The notes under the pieces were generated by a model. That model worked only from the letters and a program-made list of their open reading frames with translations. It did not search any database and had not been told where the DNA came from. The position numbers and the translations under genes are program-made. From Sesamum alatum (taxonomy: Eukaryota > Streptophyta > Magnoliopsida > Lamiales > Pedaliaceae): a stretch of 64,000 nucleotides of DNA. Shown piece after piece: positions 1-11,336 of this stretch; position 1 is the stretch's first letter, and every line of letters starts with the position of its first letter. Location of the stretch: contig JACGWO010000003.1 of NCBI GenBank assembly GCA_034509735.1, positions 9,982,001 to 10,046,000 on the forward strand. Direction: 5' to 3'.

Positions 1-180
1 TAGGTAACAACTTTAACCCAATTTTTTTAATTAAATTGTAGTTTAATTATTTTAATTTTCTGATTTTTTTGATCTTATATGTTATGTATTATAATTACTG
101 TAACATAATATTTATAATTTTATAGGTCGAAATATATATATATACGTATGAATATGTAGTGATATAACATCTTGTCATGA

Positions 181-2520
181 CAACTGAGGAGATGGTTGTA
201 TGATAAGAACCTCCCGGGGAGGGCAAGTCTTGAAAGAATTGGGTACGGCCCGGGAACGCAATGGAAGCAAAAAAAACGTAAATTTAAAGCATAATTTAAA
301 ACGGATTCAAAGGGGTGTTCCCTTTGAAGTTCCCGGGCGTTTGGTGTATGTCATAGCATAAATAGAAGAGGAGAAGAATGCTGGACATGTGGCTAAAAGG
401 ATATGAACAAAAGATACATGAAAACGTAAAGAAAATCAACCTTTGATCATAACACGTACAACCGGTTCTAACATTGTTCCCTTTCCGTTTCCCCTTCCGT
501 TCACTTGAGGATCCAAATTAGAATCCCTCTAATTTGTCCACACCACACTATGGAATGTATATCCTCTAATCTATTACTAGATAGAAGTAGAGAAAAGAAG
601 AAACAAACAACTCCAAATGAACACTATTAATTAGTGCTTTTGGAATATTTTTAGTTCAAACCTTTCCAAAAGGTATGAACACAAAAAGGAGAGTTTTTTC
701 AGAGATTTTGGAGAGTTATTTGATGAAAAGTTTCGTGCAAGACTATGTCATACAAGTTATGTGAATAGTTTGTGTATGTAGAATTGTTGAATTCAAAATC
801 CAACTTCTATTGTTAAGTTCCAAAGCAACCTAATAGAAACCATGCACCTTTATAGAAAATAAACCACCCATAAAACCACATAATGGCTGGTCACATGTCC
901 CTCACATGTAGAGGATTTTAATTCCTTGTTCACTTGCTATAAATTATATTTTTCCATGGACTAGGACTACTAGTCTTGAATTTCTATTTAATCTAATTAA
1001 ATTAAGTCCAAACAAATTCCATTGGGCATTAATTAATCCAATTAATTTCAATCCAATTGAAGCCCATAAGTTTATTTAATCCACTTAAATAAACATACAT
1101 CCAAACTCTAATTAATTGATCCAATCAATTAATTAAGCCAAACCCGATAAATTAATCCAATTAATTTATAGGTTCTAAGTACAAAAATTAAGTAATCCAA
1201 TTAATTAATTCTTGGACCATCCATCAAATGAATTTTCCAATAAATAATCCAATCATTTATTTTTTTTTCTTAAATTAATTCACCTTTTCTAGAATTAATT
1301 CGAAATTAATTCTACCAATTCCATAGTGATTTGTGTGTGAATCTTTAGGTTCACCCTCAACTAGACTTGAGCTTGTGTCCAACATAATTGGTCAATTAAA
1401 TCCAATTTAATTAACTATTTTCCAATTAACCATTAATCGGAAAACGCTCGTCACCATGGGCGGCCGTCTAGCAATGGTCCATGGCACTAGAGATTATGTG
1501 AATATTGGCGTGAACATTTAGGCCCCCGAGTTCCATATGAGTATGGTCCTTCCATCATCCGTCTCCCGATTTAAGTCTAGGGCATGGAATTGGGTGTCAG
1601 TTCCCATCCTGGACTAGACAACTATGCTCAATAACTCGAGACACGTTTTCTCTATTGATCGACGTAGGAAACCATTGCCTACTCGATCAATCGTTGTGGC
1701 CACAGACTTAAAGAGCTTAGACTGTCTCAGAGTGCATAGGAGACTCGACTGTCATATACCGATAGGTGACAGATCCTATCTTGGCATCCACCATCCTCAA
1801 TACATATTCCAACTGCACTGGATAAGGCTTATGATGAACATATACTAGATACGGACATCTCTTGCCAGACCCTAGATACAGGCATCATATGCATGTGACT
1901 GCCATGATTCCTCAAGTTCGAGGACTAATCTCGTACTATCGGAGCCGAGAATTTCAATCATACCGACCAAACCTCCAAGGCTTCCATATGACGATTCCTG
2001 CAGGTTAGTTCAGTTAGCTGACACCCTTGTCAACTAACCCACTAATATTGCATAGACGCCCAACGTCTGTCACCGATGAAACACGACACTCATCCAATAA
2101 ATGCAATCCTTAGTGCAAGTCTCTATAGGACCTTCAATGCCCTGTCTCGAGGTCCTCGACTTTGAACATTTCAGACCAACCCTCAGAAGTTGGTTTCATA
2201 GCTTCCATCCAATGCGCAACCCAACTACATGGGTTATCCAATTGGTCTATGGGCATTTGTTGTGACGTTAAAACGCCGTTTAACATAATCTGTAAGCACA
2301 ACAAATACATAGTGCCACGGATGAATACTTACTATATTCATCAAGTCAATATTACTCTAATAAAGATTGCTAAATAGTACCCAAAACCGCCAATCCAATT
2401 GGCTTTCTGGTCACTTGTTCTAACAAGTCTTACACCGGAGTTTGAGGATGGGATTAAGACTTTCATAGAAGGGGCTCGATTTCAACGTGGATATATGGAT
2501 GGAGACATGTATGGAGTGCA
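181..2520 (+). pseudogene. CACTA transposon gene, N-terminal Transpos_assoc-like domain, split by solo LTR A
   Basis: Two pieces, 181-230 and 2431-2520, read in one frame once the LTR and one copy of its 5-bp duplication are ignored. The reading begins W-L-Y-D-K-N-L-P and continues through P-E-F-E-D-G-I and Y-M-D-G-D. That is the pattern of the Transpos_assoc domain at the N terminus of plant CACTA (En/Spm) TNP2-type proteins. An in-frame stop lies just upstream at 178-180 and no start codon is in frame, so the 5' end is damaged or lies in another exon. Positions 1-180 are AT-rich with no gene visible. The TNP2 catalytic core expected after this domain is absent: the next recognisable domain (DUF4218) starts only about 50 bp on. 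The identification is from motif memory and the domain order of the fragments that follow. Confidence 0.65.
231..2425 (-). mobile_element. Solo copia LTR A (Y family)
   Basis: In minus orientation it starts TGTTAGAACAAGTGACC (right end) and ends CCCAATTCTTTCA (left end, seen as TGAAAGAATTGGG at 231). It is flanked by a perfect duplication AGTCT at 226-230 and 2426-2430. No internal coding region is attached, so it is a solo LTR left by LTR-LTR recombination. The same 3' terminus occurs on the Y LTR (ends 35170) and on the edge LTR T (63899). Short open frames inside it are chance frames. It carries the shared U3 blocks: the CCATGG/GCTAG block near 1470-1490 and GTGGCCAC near 1697. Confidence 0.92.
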
Positions 2521-2568
2521 TTAACGGAGGTAAGTCTTTTATTCCAGAGCATATGCTCGACTATGCTT

Positions 2569-3002
2569 GATGTCACCAAGCTATATGAGATGGAAAACAG
2601 TGCTGTCGTCACCATGTGCAAACTTCAGAAGATATTTCCTCCAGCCTTCTTCGACTTAATGGAGCACCTCATTATTCACCTGCCATACGAGGCGCGCGTA
2701 GGGGGCTAATGCAATACAGGTGGATGTACCCCTATGAAAGGTTCCTATGTGACTTGAATTAAAAGCTGAAGAACAAAGCACATGTTGAGGCATCCATTGT
2801 CGAGGCATACATTGTCGAAAAAATTGGTTTGCTCTCATCCCACTGCTTTGAGGCGCACTACTTTGCAAATGAAGCAGGCCCGGTAGAAACGATGATCTCA
2901 CGAGCAGCAGAGATAGAATCCAGCTGTCTATTTTCAACCACCCAGGCCGAGCTAGTGGGGCTTCAAAGAAGAGATGGCTCAGTGGATCAGAACGCCACGT
3001 AA
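2569..3002 (+). pseudogene. CACTA gene, DUF4218-like domain remnant
   Basis: Frame 1 (2569-2706) reads through K-I-F-P-P-A-F-F-D-L-M and H-L-P-Y-E-A, then stops at 2707. A second frame from 2712 continues with Q-Y-R-W-M-Y-P-Y-E-R-F-L, has a stop at 2760-2762, and stays recognisable to 3002 (E-A-Y-I-V-E). These are the hallmark strings of DUF4218, the domain after the TNP2 core in plant CACTA proteins. At least one frameshift and one internal stop make it a pseudogene. A GT donor-like site near 3052 suggests that the original exon ended soon after. It continues the gene begun at 181. Confidence 0.75.
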
Positions 3003-3152
3003 TCGAGACGTATATTTTGTGCAACTGTGAAGTAGTCAAGTCATATTATCAGTAAGTTGTAATTTCCCAACTTTGCAATTTTAATTACAAATAAGTGTGC
3101 ACTTCATTTAATTGAATTTCCAAACAAATCATAATTGAATGAACTATACCAG

Positions 3153-3236
3153 CACCACCATTTGGAAGACCTAATTATTGATCGACTTGTATCAACTAAT
3201 TTCAAGAATTGGTTCAAACAACGTTTAAGTTTTTGC
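3153..3236 (+). pseudogene. CACTA gene, short exon remnant between DUF4218 and DUF4216
   Basis: After an AT-rich stretch (3050-3150) that looks like an intron ending in CAG, a short open segment reads H-L-E-D-L then N-F-K-N-W-F-K-Q-R. In CACTA proteins a similar N-x-x-F-x-x-W-F motif joins DUF4218 to DUF4216. The segment runs into AT-rich sequence, and solo LTR B begins at 3284. The call depends on its position between two better supported domains. Confidence 0.5.
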
Positions 3237-3283
3237 ATTTTTTAGTAATTGATTTGATTGAAAATTATAGACAAAATTGTATA

Positions 3284-5490
3284 TGAAGGACAAGAGGATC
3301 CACTCGGGAGCACGAGCGGAAGCGATATTTTAAAGAAAATAACGATAAGTGCATATCATCAAGATCCGAAGGGGTGTACCCTTGGGTGCTCAATCGGGCG
3401 TTCTATGTAGAATATGATAACAAAAACAATATATGTATCATATAGAGCATAGATAAGTCATTAAAGAAACTACAAGAGCATAAACTTAAATACTACCTTT
3501 GTTCATTTCTTTGTTGTATGGCTACGAGCGTTGTTCCTTGGCCGAAAACGTTCACAATGTTCAAATGTATGAACTATCTAACGAAGTTCACACCACACCG
3601 GGAGAGATCTCATTTTTCTCTGTAGAGAAAAATGGATCTTAGAGCATAGGATCAAAGAAGAGACAACACTGTTATGTTAGTGTTTCTTCTTGATCTTGCT
3701 TTGCTCTTTAAATGGTCCTAGATCAATGAAGAACAAAGAGGATAGTATGTGTAGAGAGAGAGGGCTGAAAAACTTGGAGTGTTTCTAGAGAGAGTGTGTG
3801 TTCTTCTTTTCCTAGAAAAGATGAATAATTATTCTCATGCTTTGATGATAGTATATACACATATATATAATTAATTAATATGATTATTGGAATGTGTTTA
3901 GCTTCATCCAAAGATGTCTAGATACATTCCAATCAATCCCCACTAATCATCAATCAAGCCTACCATCTCATAAGGTATGATTTAATCATACCAAATGAAA
4001 GAGATTTTATTGGAATTGATTTGTCTCTTACCAAAAGAGTCAAGTCAACACTCATCAAAGGCCATGCATGGCCGATTTTTTGAGCTTCTAAAAGAAGCAA
4101 TTTTAGGTCATGCTCTTTTGGGAAGAAGTCCAACTTCTTCTCATTCACGAATTGGAATTAACACATCTCTTGGGCCAAGATTTAATGAACCGGGTTTTAT
4201 TGTAATCCAATTATAACAAGCCTAAGAATTAAATCCTATTTAAATCATGGTCCATTTAAATAATTCCCATTAATATCTAATTAAAAGATCCAAGTTTCAA
4301 TTCTCTACTTAATCGATAAATTCCATTATCGATTAAAACGAGGGCCCGATGCAATATCGGCCTGTCCATCCAATGGACAATCCCTAAAGTAATCCAATTA
4401 CTCATTATCCTCTGAAATTGACTCCAAGTCAATCTCTTCACCTCTTTGGTGATTTGTGTGTGACCCTTGAGGTTCACCCTCATCTAGACATGGATCCGTG
4501 TCCAACAGGAGTCCGCTACCATAGGTGGTCGTCTAGCAACGGCCCATGGCACTAGGGACTAGGTGAATGTTTGCGTGAACATTTAGGCGCCGATTTCATA
4601 CGGGTATGATCCTTCCGTCTATCGTCTCCCGGTCTGAGTCTAGGGTATGGAATCGGGTGTCGGTTCCCATCCTTGACTAGGCGTCTATGCTTAATACTCG
4701 ATACTACGCATGCCCCATTGCATCGACACAGGAAATCATTTTCTGCTCGATCAACCACAGTGGCCACAGGTTTAAACAACATGAACGTGTCTCCGAGTGC
4801 ATAGGAGATACCTCTGTTACATACTGACAGGGGACGCATCCTCTTCTTGAAACCCACCATCCTCGCTACATATTCTAACCTCACTGGACAAGGCTTATAA
4901 TGACATCTTACAAAATGATCACCTCCTGTCAGATCCAAGATACAACCATCGTGTGCACGTGACTGCCATGGTTACTCAAGTCTGAGGACTACTCCCGTAC
5001 TATCGGAACCGGGAAATCAAATCATACCGACCAAGATTCTAGGGCTTCCATATGATGGTCCCCATGAGTCAGTTCATTCGGCTCGACCCCAGTCGACCAA
5101 CCTATCAAGATCGTATTAGCTTCCCACGCCTGCTGCCGATGAAACACGACAATCATCCAATGAATACGACTTTTGGTGCAAGTCTTTATAGGACTCTCGA
5201 TCCCCTGCCTCGAGGTCCTTGACTTGGAATGTTTCAAACCCAACCCTTTATCAGTTGGTTTCATAACCACCATCTAATGTGTTGCCCAACTGCATGAGTT
5301 ACTAATTGTGGTCTCTGGGCTTTGTTGTGATATATGTAAAACGACATTTAACATATGAAAAATGAGCACAACAACGATAGTACCATTGATAATGAACACT
5401 CATTTTATTCATTACATAATATTATATTACATCAAGTAAATAGGTTACAAAATGCCAAACCTATTGGCTTTCTGGTCACCTATTCTAACA
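3284..5490 (-). mobile_element. Solo copia LTR B (N family)
   Basis: The right end reads GGTCACCTATTCTAACA and the left end TGAAGGACAAG, the termini of the N-family LTRs. Flanks are GTATA (3279-3283) and ATATA (5491-5495), a 5-bp duplication with one mismatch. There is no internal region, so it is a solo LTR. It lies in what appears to be an intron of the CACTA gene, since DUF4216 coding resumes shortly after. The hairpin near the LTR end (3368-3388) has one mispair. A 128-codon open frame (4552-4938, minus) crosses U3 and is not convincing as a gene. Confidence 0.88.
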
Positions 5491-5571
5491 ATATAATACT
5501 GGAACGTGCAGGTTCATCCTAAATTGAGGACACGGACAACGAGCTCCATAAGTTTCATTATTGGGCTCCCA

Positions 5572-6035
5572 GTGTAGAGGTGTCAATGTTCCCTTGCTAC
5601 TTTGTGAATGCATACAACTTCCACATGGAACGTCATAGCTGCGGCAAGTCAACTATGAATTGTGGGGTGTGTGTAAAAAGTTCATCATATACAAACGAGG
5701 AAAATAACTTCTATGGGATAATCAAATAGATAATTCAGTTAACATACCCACATATTTCGAACTTGCACATCATTCTGTTCAAGTGTCGGTGGGTCGATCC
5801 AGTAAAAGACATGAAGGTACACCCTTGTTATCACCTTGTGGATATAAACTTTAAAAAGGTGTACCAAAAAGATGAACCATTCATACTGCCACAACAAGCA
5901 GTCAAGTTTACTACACACCGTACCCAAGTATGAAGCGAGACAAAACGTATTAGATGGTTGTTTTTAAAACCAAGGCTCGGAGAGTAGTTGATGAGTCTTG
6001 TTGGACTGATATGGCATGTCAGTCGGAGGAAGTCA
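5572..6035 (+). pseudogene. CACTA gene, DUF4216-like C-terminal domain remnant
   Basis: The reading passes through P-C-Y-F-V-N, G-V-C-V-K-S-S-S-Y, F-Y-G-I-I-K, L-F-K-C-R-W-V-D-P and H-L-V-D-I-N, typical of DUF4216 at the C-terminal side of plant CACTA (TNP2) proteins. One stop interrupts it after F-Y-G-I-I-K. A frame change near 5920 is needed to continue into Y-T-P-Y-P-S and K-A-R-R-V-V-D. The coding trace ends at element P (6036). The order Transpos_assoc, DUF4218, DUF4216 on one strand over 6 kb shows one CACTA gene expanded by LTR insertions. CACTA terminal repeats were not found. Confidence 0.72.
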
Positions 6036-7396
6036 TGAAGGGGGCAAGCGGATATTCCCGGGAGCGCAAGCGAAAGCGTGAGAATTGAAAATTGCATAAA
6101 TTGAAATAATTCAATCACCAAATCCCAAAGGGTGTACCCTTGGGTGCTCAACCGAGCGCTCAATTTAGGATGTCATAATATTAAGCATAAATATATATTG
6201 ATCACATAGAGCATAGACATAGAACAAAATACTTCAATCGCGTAAAAAATCGATATTACCTTTGTAATTAAATTGCTTGCACGGCTACTAGCGTTGTTGC
6301 TCTCCGGATATGCTCACTAAGTTCAAACGTATGAACTCTCTAGAGTAGTCCACACCACACCAGTATAGATCACGTTTTTCTTGCTAGAGAAAAACGGATC
6401 TAGAAGACACGGTTCAAGAAACTAGAACACTATTGAATTAGTGTCTTTTCTTAAACTAGCTTTGTTCTTCAAGATGATCCAAGATCAAATGAAGAACAAA
6501 GGGGGTATGTATGAGAGTCGATAGGGGTCGAAAATCAGAGGAAAATATAAGGTGTGTTTTTCTTCTTTTTCCTAGAAAAATATGAAAATATATTTCTCTT
6601 GCATTGGTGATTGTATACACTCATATAAATACAAAATTAATGTGATTATTGGAATGTGTCTAGGTTCATCCAAGGATGTCTTGATACATCCCAATCAGTC
6701 CCACTAATTCATCAATCAAGCCCTACCATCTCATAAGGTATGATTTAATCATACTAAATGAGAGAGGCTTGATTGGAATTGATTTGTCCCTTACCAAAAG
6801 GGACAAGTCAACCTCACCAAGGCCTTGTATGACCGATTTTTACCTCTCCAAAAGTGGTAATTTTTGGCCATACCAATATTGAGAAGAAATCCAACTTTTT
6901 CTCATTCCAAAAGTGGAATTAACACAACTCTTGGACCAAAATTTAATGGACCAGATTTCATTGTCATATAATTACAACGAACCCAAAATTAAATCCCATT
7001 TAATTTAAGGTCCTCTTAAATAATTCCCATTGATCTTTAATCCAATTAAGCGACCCATTTTTTCGACTCTCTGCATTAACTGATAAATCCCAAGTCTCTC
7101 CAAGTCTCTATAGGACTCTCGATGCCCTGTCTCGAGGTCTTCGACTTGGAATGTTTCAGACCCAACTCTTTATCAGTTGGTTTCATAACCACCATGTAAT
7201 GCATGGTCCAACTGCATGAGTTGTTTAACCGTGGTCTGTGGGCTTTGTTGTGATATATATAAAAGAACATTTTAACCAAAAATAAAATGGTAATGAATAC
7301 TCATTTTATTCGTTACATAATATTACATTTATATCAAGTTTTCAAATAGGTTACAAAATGTCAAAGCTATTGGCTTTCTGGTCACCTATTCTAACA
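6036..7396 (-). repeat. 3' LTR of P, internally deleted
   Basis: Ends are TGAAGG at 6036 and TATTCTAACA at 7396, as in the N family. It is about 850 bp shorter than sister LTRs. Around 7085-7095 the sequence jumps from the region normally about 1 kb from the U5 end straight to the block with CCTGTCTCGAGG. The deleted part holds the conserved U3 core (the CCATGG block and the CTGTGGCCACAG palindrome). Confidence 0.82.
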
Positions 7397-8270
7397 GTCT
7401 CCCACTTGACCTAAAGCCAATCACCCATTGATCTCAAACCCATCTTATCCAGAAGCTGAGTATGGGCAACTTGTGACACAAGCTTAGTAAGTGGATCTGC
7501 TATGTTATTGCGGAGTTGACTGGGTCCATCCGAACGTCACCTCTGCGAACCATCTCTATGAGCAGATGGTAGCGTCTATGAATATGCTTAGATCAGTGAT
7601 GCGATCTCGGTTCCTTTGCTTGTGCTATTGCTCCGTTGTTATCGCAAAAGATAACCACTGGCTTAGCAATGCTAGGCACTACATCCAACCATTGGATGTA
7701 GCTCATCATCCAAACGGCCTCCTTAGCAGCTTCCAAAGCCTCTATGTATTCAGACTCTATGGGGAGTCCGCCATGCTAGCCTGCTTGGAGTCCTTCCAAG
7801 AAACCACGCCACCATTTAGTCTGAACACAAAACCAGACTGAGACTTGGCATCATCGTCATCCGACTGGAAGCTAACGTCATTATAGCCTTCCAGTCTCAA
7901 TTCTCCACCACCGTAAATCAAGAACATGTCCTTAGTCCTTTTTAGGTACTTGAGGAAAGTCTTGACCGCACTCCAGCGTGCCTTCCCGGCACACGCCTGA
8001 TATCGACTTGTCACGCTCAAAACAAAAGCCACGTCAGGTCTAGTGCACTGGACAACGTATGGAATGCTGCCTACGGCTGAAGCATAGGGGATGTCCAACA
8101 TCCGCTTAAGATCCTCATCAGTCTTAGGAGACTGCTTCTTGGACAGCTTAATTCCATGCCTCATAGGAAGGAATCATCGTTTTGACTTCTCCATCTTGAA
8201 TCTCTTCAAGACCTTCTCGAGGATATTGATCTTGATTCCAAGGATGTAGGATACCTCACCCATATCCTTC
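7397..8270 (-). pseudogene. P pol remnant: RT C-terminus and RNase H
   Basis: Right after the LTR come a polypurine tract (GTCTCCCACTTGACC on the plus strand, 7397-7411) and RNase H coding on the minus strand. The clearest open part is 7757-8164: Y-A-S-A-V-G-S-I, C-T-R-P-D-V-A, then the F-Q-S-D-D-D-D-A-K-S-Q-S-G stretch around the first RNase H acidic position. The distal RNase H part (about 7420-7750) continues in broken frames. RT sequence upstream (8174-8270) includes S-Y-I-L-G-I, with a short deletion before E-K-V-L-K-R-F. It ends at the fusion with the Y LTR. It is a Ty1/copia-type pseudogene. Confidence 0.8.
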
Positions 8271-8767
8271 ATTATAAGGCTTGTCCAGTGAAGTTGGAGT
8301 ATGTAGTGAGGATGGTGCATGCTAAAAGAGAATCTGTCTCCTGTCAGTATTTGACAGCTATGTCTTCTATGCACTCTGAGATTGTTTAAACTTTTCAAGT
8401 TTACGGCTGTAGCGATTGTCGAGAATGGAATGGTTCCCTAAGTCAATCAATAGAGTAAATGCATTACGACTATGAAGCATAGTTGACTGGTCCAGGATGG
8501 TAACCGACACCCAATCCATGCCCTAGAGTAAGGTCAGGAGACGGTCGATGGAAGGACCGTACCTGTATGGAACTCGGAGCCTAAATGTTCACGCAACATC
8601 CACATAGTCTCTAATACCATGGACCGTTGCTAGACGACCACCCCTGGTGATTGGCGTTTCTGATTAATAATTAATCAGAAATAATTAATTAAATTAGATT
8701 TAATTAATCAATTATGGTGGACACAAGCCTAAGTCTAGCTGAGGGTGAACCTAAGAGTCACACACAA
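8271..8767 (+). repeat. Left fragment of the Y 5' LTR
   Basis: Plus-oriented U3 sequence beginning at a truncated point (about 600 bp of U3 start is missing) and ending in GAGTCACACACAA. It includes the CTGTCTCCTGTCAG stretch, the CCATGGACCGTTGCTAG block (about 8620-8637) and a local inverted repeat with TAATTAATCAG. The last five bases, CACAA (8763-8767), are the left target duplication of M. The LTR resumes at 34080. Confidence 0.8.
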
Positions 8768-10515
8768 TGTTAGAATAGGTGACCATGTAGCCAATCTTGG
8801 AAGGCGAATTGTAACCTATGTCTGAACAATTTCGAGATTTTAATAAATCATTGATGAATAAGAAGTGAAATTCATTTGGCATTTACTTTGTTTGTGTTCA
8901 CTTTATCTGCTTTATATATCTATTCACTACGCAAATAAATCTCTCGGACTGAAAATGCATTTCGGAGACTGGGACTACGCTTCGAGGTTGGTCCATGAAA
9001 TCAGTTCCGCTGAATCAGTCCGGAAATCTCCAAGTCAAGGAATCTCGAAGGTGGGTACCGAGATTCCCCTTGAGACTTGCACTAAGCATCTGCTGTCGTA
9101 TTTCATCGACGGGTGACGAGGGTCGTCTAAGCAGTGTTAGTGGGTTAGCTTGCTAGGGAGCAGCTAACTGAGGTGACTCGCGGGAACCGTCTTACGAAAG
9201 ACCTTGAGTAGGATCGGTTAGGTATGACGTGTATTCCCGGTTCTCACAGTAACTGAATAGAAGGGAAGGTTTCCCTTGCGGCGTTTAGTAAAGGACAGAC
9301 CGACACTTAGGTCCAAAATGGGTGCCTGCATTTTTCGTGCCCTAGACCCTAAGTGGTGAGACCGTAGACGGAAGGATAGATGTACTGTAGAGCCTAAATG
9401 TTCATCCGTGTATATTCACCTAGTCTCTAGTGCCATGGACCGTTGCTAGATGGCCACCCATGGTAATGGGCGGATTCTAGGAATCCAACCAAGTCTAGCT
9501 GAAGGTGAACCTAATGAGTCACATACAATCCGCACACATTAAAGTATTTAATTTGGAATTAAATATTTGGAGAAGTAGAACGATTAAATTGGATTTAATC
9601 GGGTCCTTATTTTCTTGGTAAGAATTAATTCCTTTTATTAGATAAAAGGGATTTATCTAATAAATTAGATTTATTAGAAAATTAATTTAATGGGCTTAAA
9701 ATAAATATTTATACTTAATAGATTTATTTATTGCCCTTGGAATATTTAAATAGGATTTTAATATTCCATTAAATTAAATTAATGGTTGAGATTAAAAAAG
9801 GAGAGATCTATAGTAATATTGGTTTGACCAAAAAGAAGCTAGTGTTGACTAGGATTTGACTAGGTCAAATCCTAGTTGTGAAAGAGTCTTCAAAGTGTGG
9901 GGGATTGAAGAGGAAAAGGATTCCTCTTCTGTAAATACTCCTTAGCACACACATTGAAGGATGATGAATCTTGGAACACACACACACTCGTCCTCTCCTC
10001 TCCCTCTCTCGGCCGCGCCTCTCTCTCCAAGAAAATAGTTTTCTTGTTCTTTTGCTCTTCAACAATTGAACATAGGAGGATTGATCTCGTTAAACTAATA
10101 ACGTTTGATCGATCCATCCTCTCCCAAAATAATACTTGTTCTTTCGTTAGCACGAAGTTCAAGATACGTGAGTGGATTGAGTGTCACAAATTAGAGGGCC
10201 TCCCATACGAGATCTTGGAGCAAATCGGGGAACAACGCGAGTACCGGTTAGAAGAGGAAAACGACGAATTGGTAGGTTTTCATTTACGTTTTTTCGTTCT
10301 CTTTCTTTTTGAATCCTATGGCCTCCATGATTCTTGTGTATGTTTATTATTCAAGAGATACACCAAACACCCGGGAGTTTCAAGGGCACACCCCTTGAAC
10401 GAGTTTTATTTTAATATATGTTATGCATGTTTAAATTTTCATAATTTAAATTATACCACGCTTCTGCATTCGCGCTACTCCCGGGACGATCCACACGCCT
10501 ACCCCAAGGCTTTCA
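8768..10515 (+). repeat. 5' LTR of M
   Basis: Begins TGTTAGAATAGGTGACC and ends GGCTTTCA, followed by CACAA. It is like the U LTR but lacks a U3 segment containing the CTGTGGCCACAG palindrome: the sequence passes from CCCGGTTC directly to TCACAGTAACTG near 9240-9250. The likely TATA box near 9930 reads TGTAAATA, against TATAAATA in the 3' LTR. The terminal hairpin TTCAAGGG/CCCTTGAA lies at 10379-10399. Confidence 0.88.
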
Positions 10516-11334
10516 CACAAATCACTATTGAAGTGATGGAATTAATTTGGAATTAATTCCAGAGGAAATGAATTAATTTAATTGGATTAAACTAATTCAA
10601 GGAGAATATGAACTATTAGGTCATTTATTGGGAAAGTCCATTGGATGGATGACCCAATAATTAATTAATTGGATAATTTATTTTGGGCTTACCTTTAAAT
10701 TAATTGGATTAATTTATTTTGTTTGGTTCAATTAATTGATTGGATCAATTAATTAGTGCTTGGGCTAAAGTTTATTTAATTGGATTAAATACGTTTTTGG
10801 ATTTCAATAAGGTATAAAATTAATTCGATTAATTTGAAACCCATGAATCACTTGATTTAATTTGATTATATCAAAATTGATCAAACCGGTCCATCACTTG
10901 AAGTCCAAGCTCAAGGGGTTAAAGCAAGTTGAGGAGGAGTTGAAAATCCTCCATCGAATGTGTGCCATATGGGAGGTGCAACAAGTAGTGCACTCATATG
11001 ATGGGTAGTAGTGCACATGTTGTGCATAGTATGTAGAAGTTATTTTGGAAATAACTTGTTATTGTATGTAATTTGATTGCACTACACAGAAGATATGGAT
11101 ACTCTCTTCCACTCTATAACTTTCTCTCTCCTATCTTAAGCCAATAAATTTCTCTCGTTTTATCCATGTTTTGAGTTCTCCTTGAATTAGATTCAAGTTG
11201 AGAATAAGAGAAATACGTATACACTAATCAATAGTGCAATGCGGTTTTATTCTTCCTCGATTTAGCTTCTCCAACAGTAGATCTAGATGTGCTTCTACAA
11301 GTGTGGCATGGACAAATTAGAGAGTTTCTAATTT
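10516..11334 (+). repeat. Extra copy of Y LTR sequence behind the M 5' LTR
   Basis: From CACAAATCACTATTG onward this stretch matches 34080 to about 34900, the Y LTR DNA flanking the right end of M. It is not part of the M LTR, whose 3' copy ends at 34079 with the target duplication. It stops near 11331-11337 and joins the GC-rich leader. No coding content is seen. It occupies the place where M's PBS should be. Confidence 0.8.
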
Positions 11335-11336
11335 GA

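Larger units (their letters stand above)
6036..8270 (-). mobile_element. Truncated minus-strand copia element P
   Basis: A 3' LTR (6036-7396) is followed leftward-to-rightward by a polypurine tract and RNase H/RT coding on the minus strand. The element stops at 8270, inside RT. The rest of its body and its 5' LTR are missing. At 8270/8271 it abuts an LTR in the opposite orientation (Y). The left flank is AGTCA; no matching right duplication survives. Confidence 0.8.

Noticed and set aside
2656..3039. 127-codon minus frame opposite the CACTA gene
   Set aside because: Antisense shadow of the DUF4218-like coding sequence, which has the recognisable motifs on the plus strand.
4552..4938. 128-codon minus frame in LTR B as a host gene
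   Set aside because: It lies wholly inside an LTR and has homologues only in other LTR copies; noted as a low-interest finding instead.
8768..10515. Reading the M left LTR as an independent solo LTR in Y
   Set aside because: The CACAA flank on both sides of 8768-10515 first suggested it, but the right M LTR has the same CACAA plus Y sequence after it, gag-pol lies between, and Y LTR continues to a PBS only at the right; a full insertion with a copied flank is simpler.
9954..10556. 200-codon open frame in the M 5' LTR
   Set aside because: It crosses the LTR terminus and target duplication, and the matching 3' LTR has it broken into two shorter frames; no recognisable domain.
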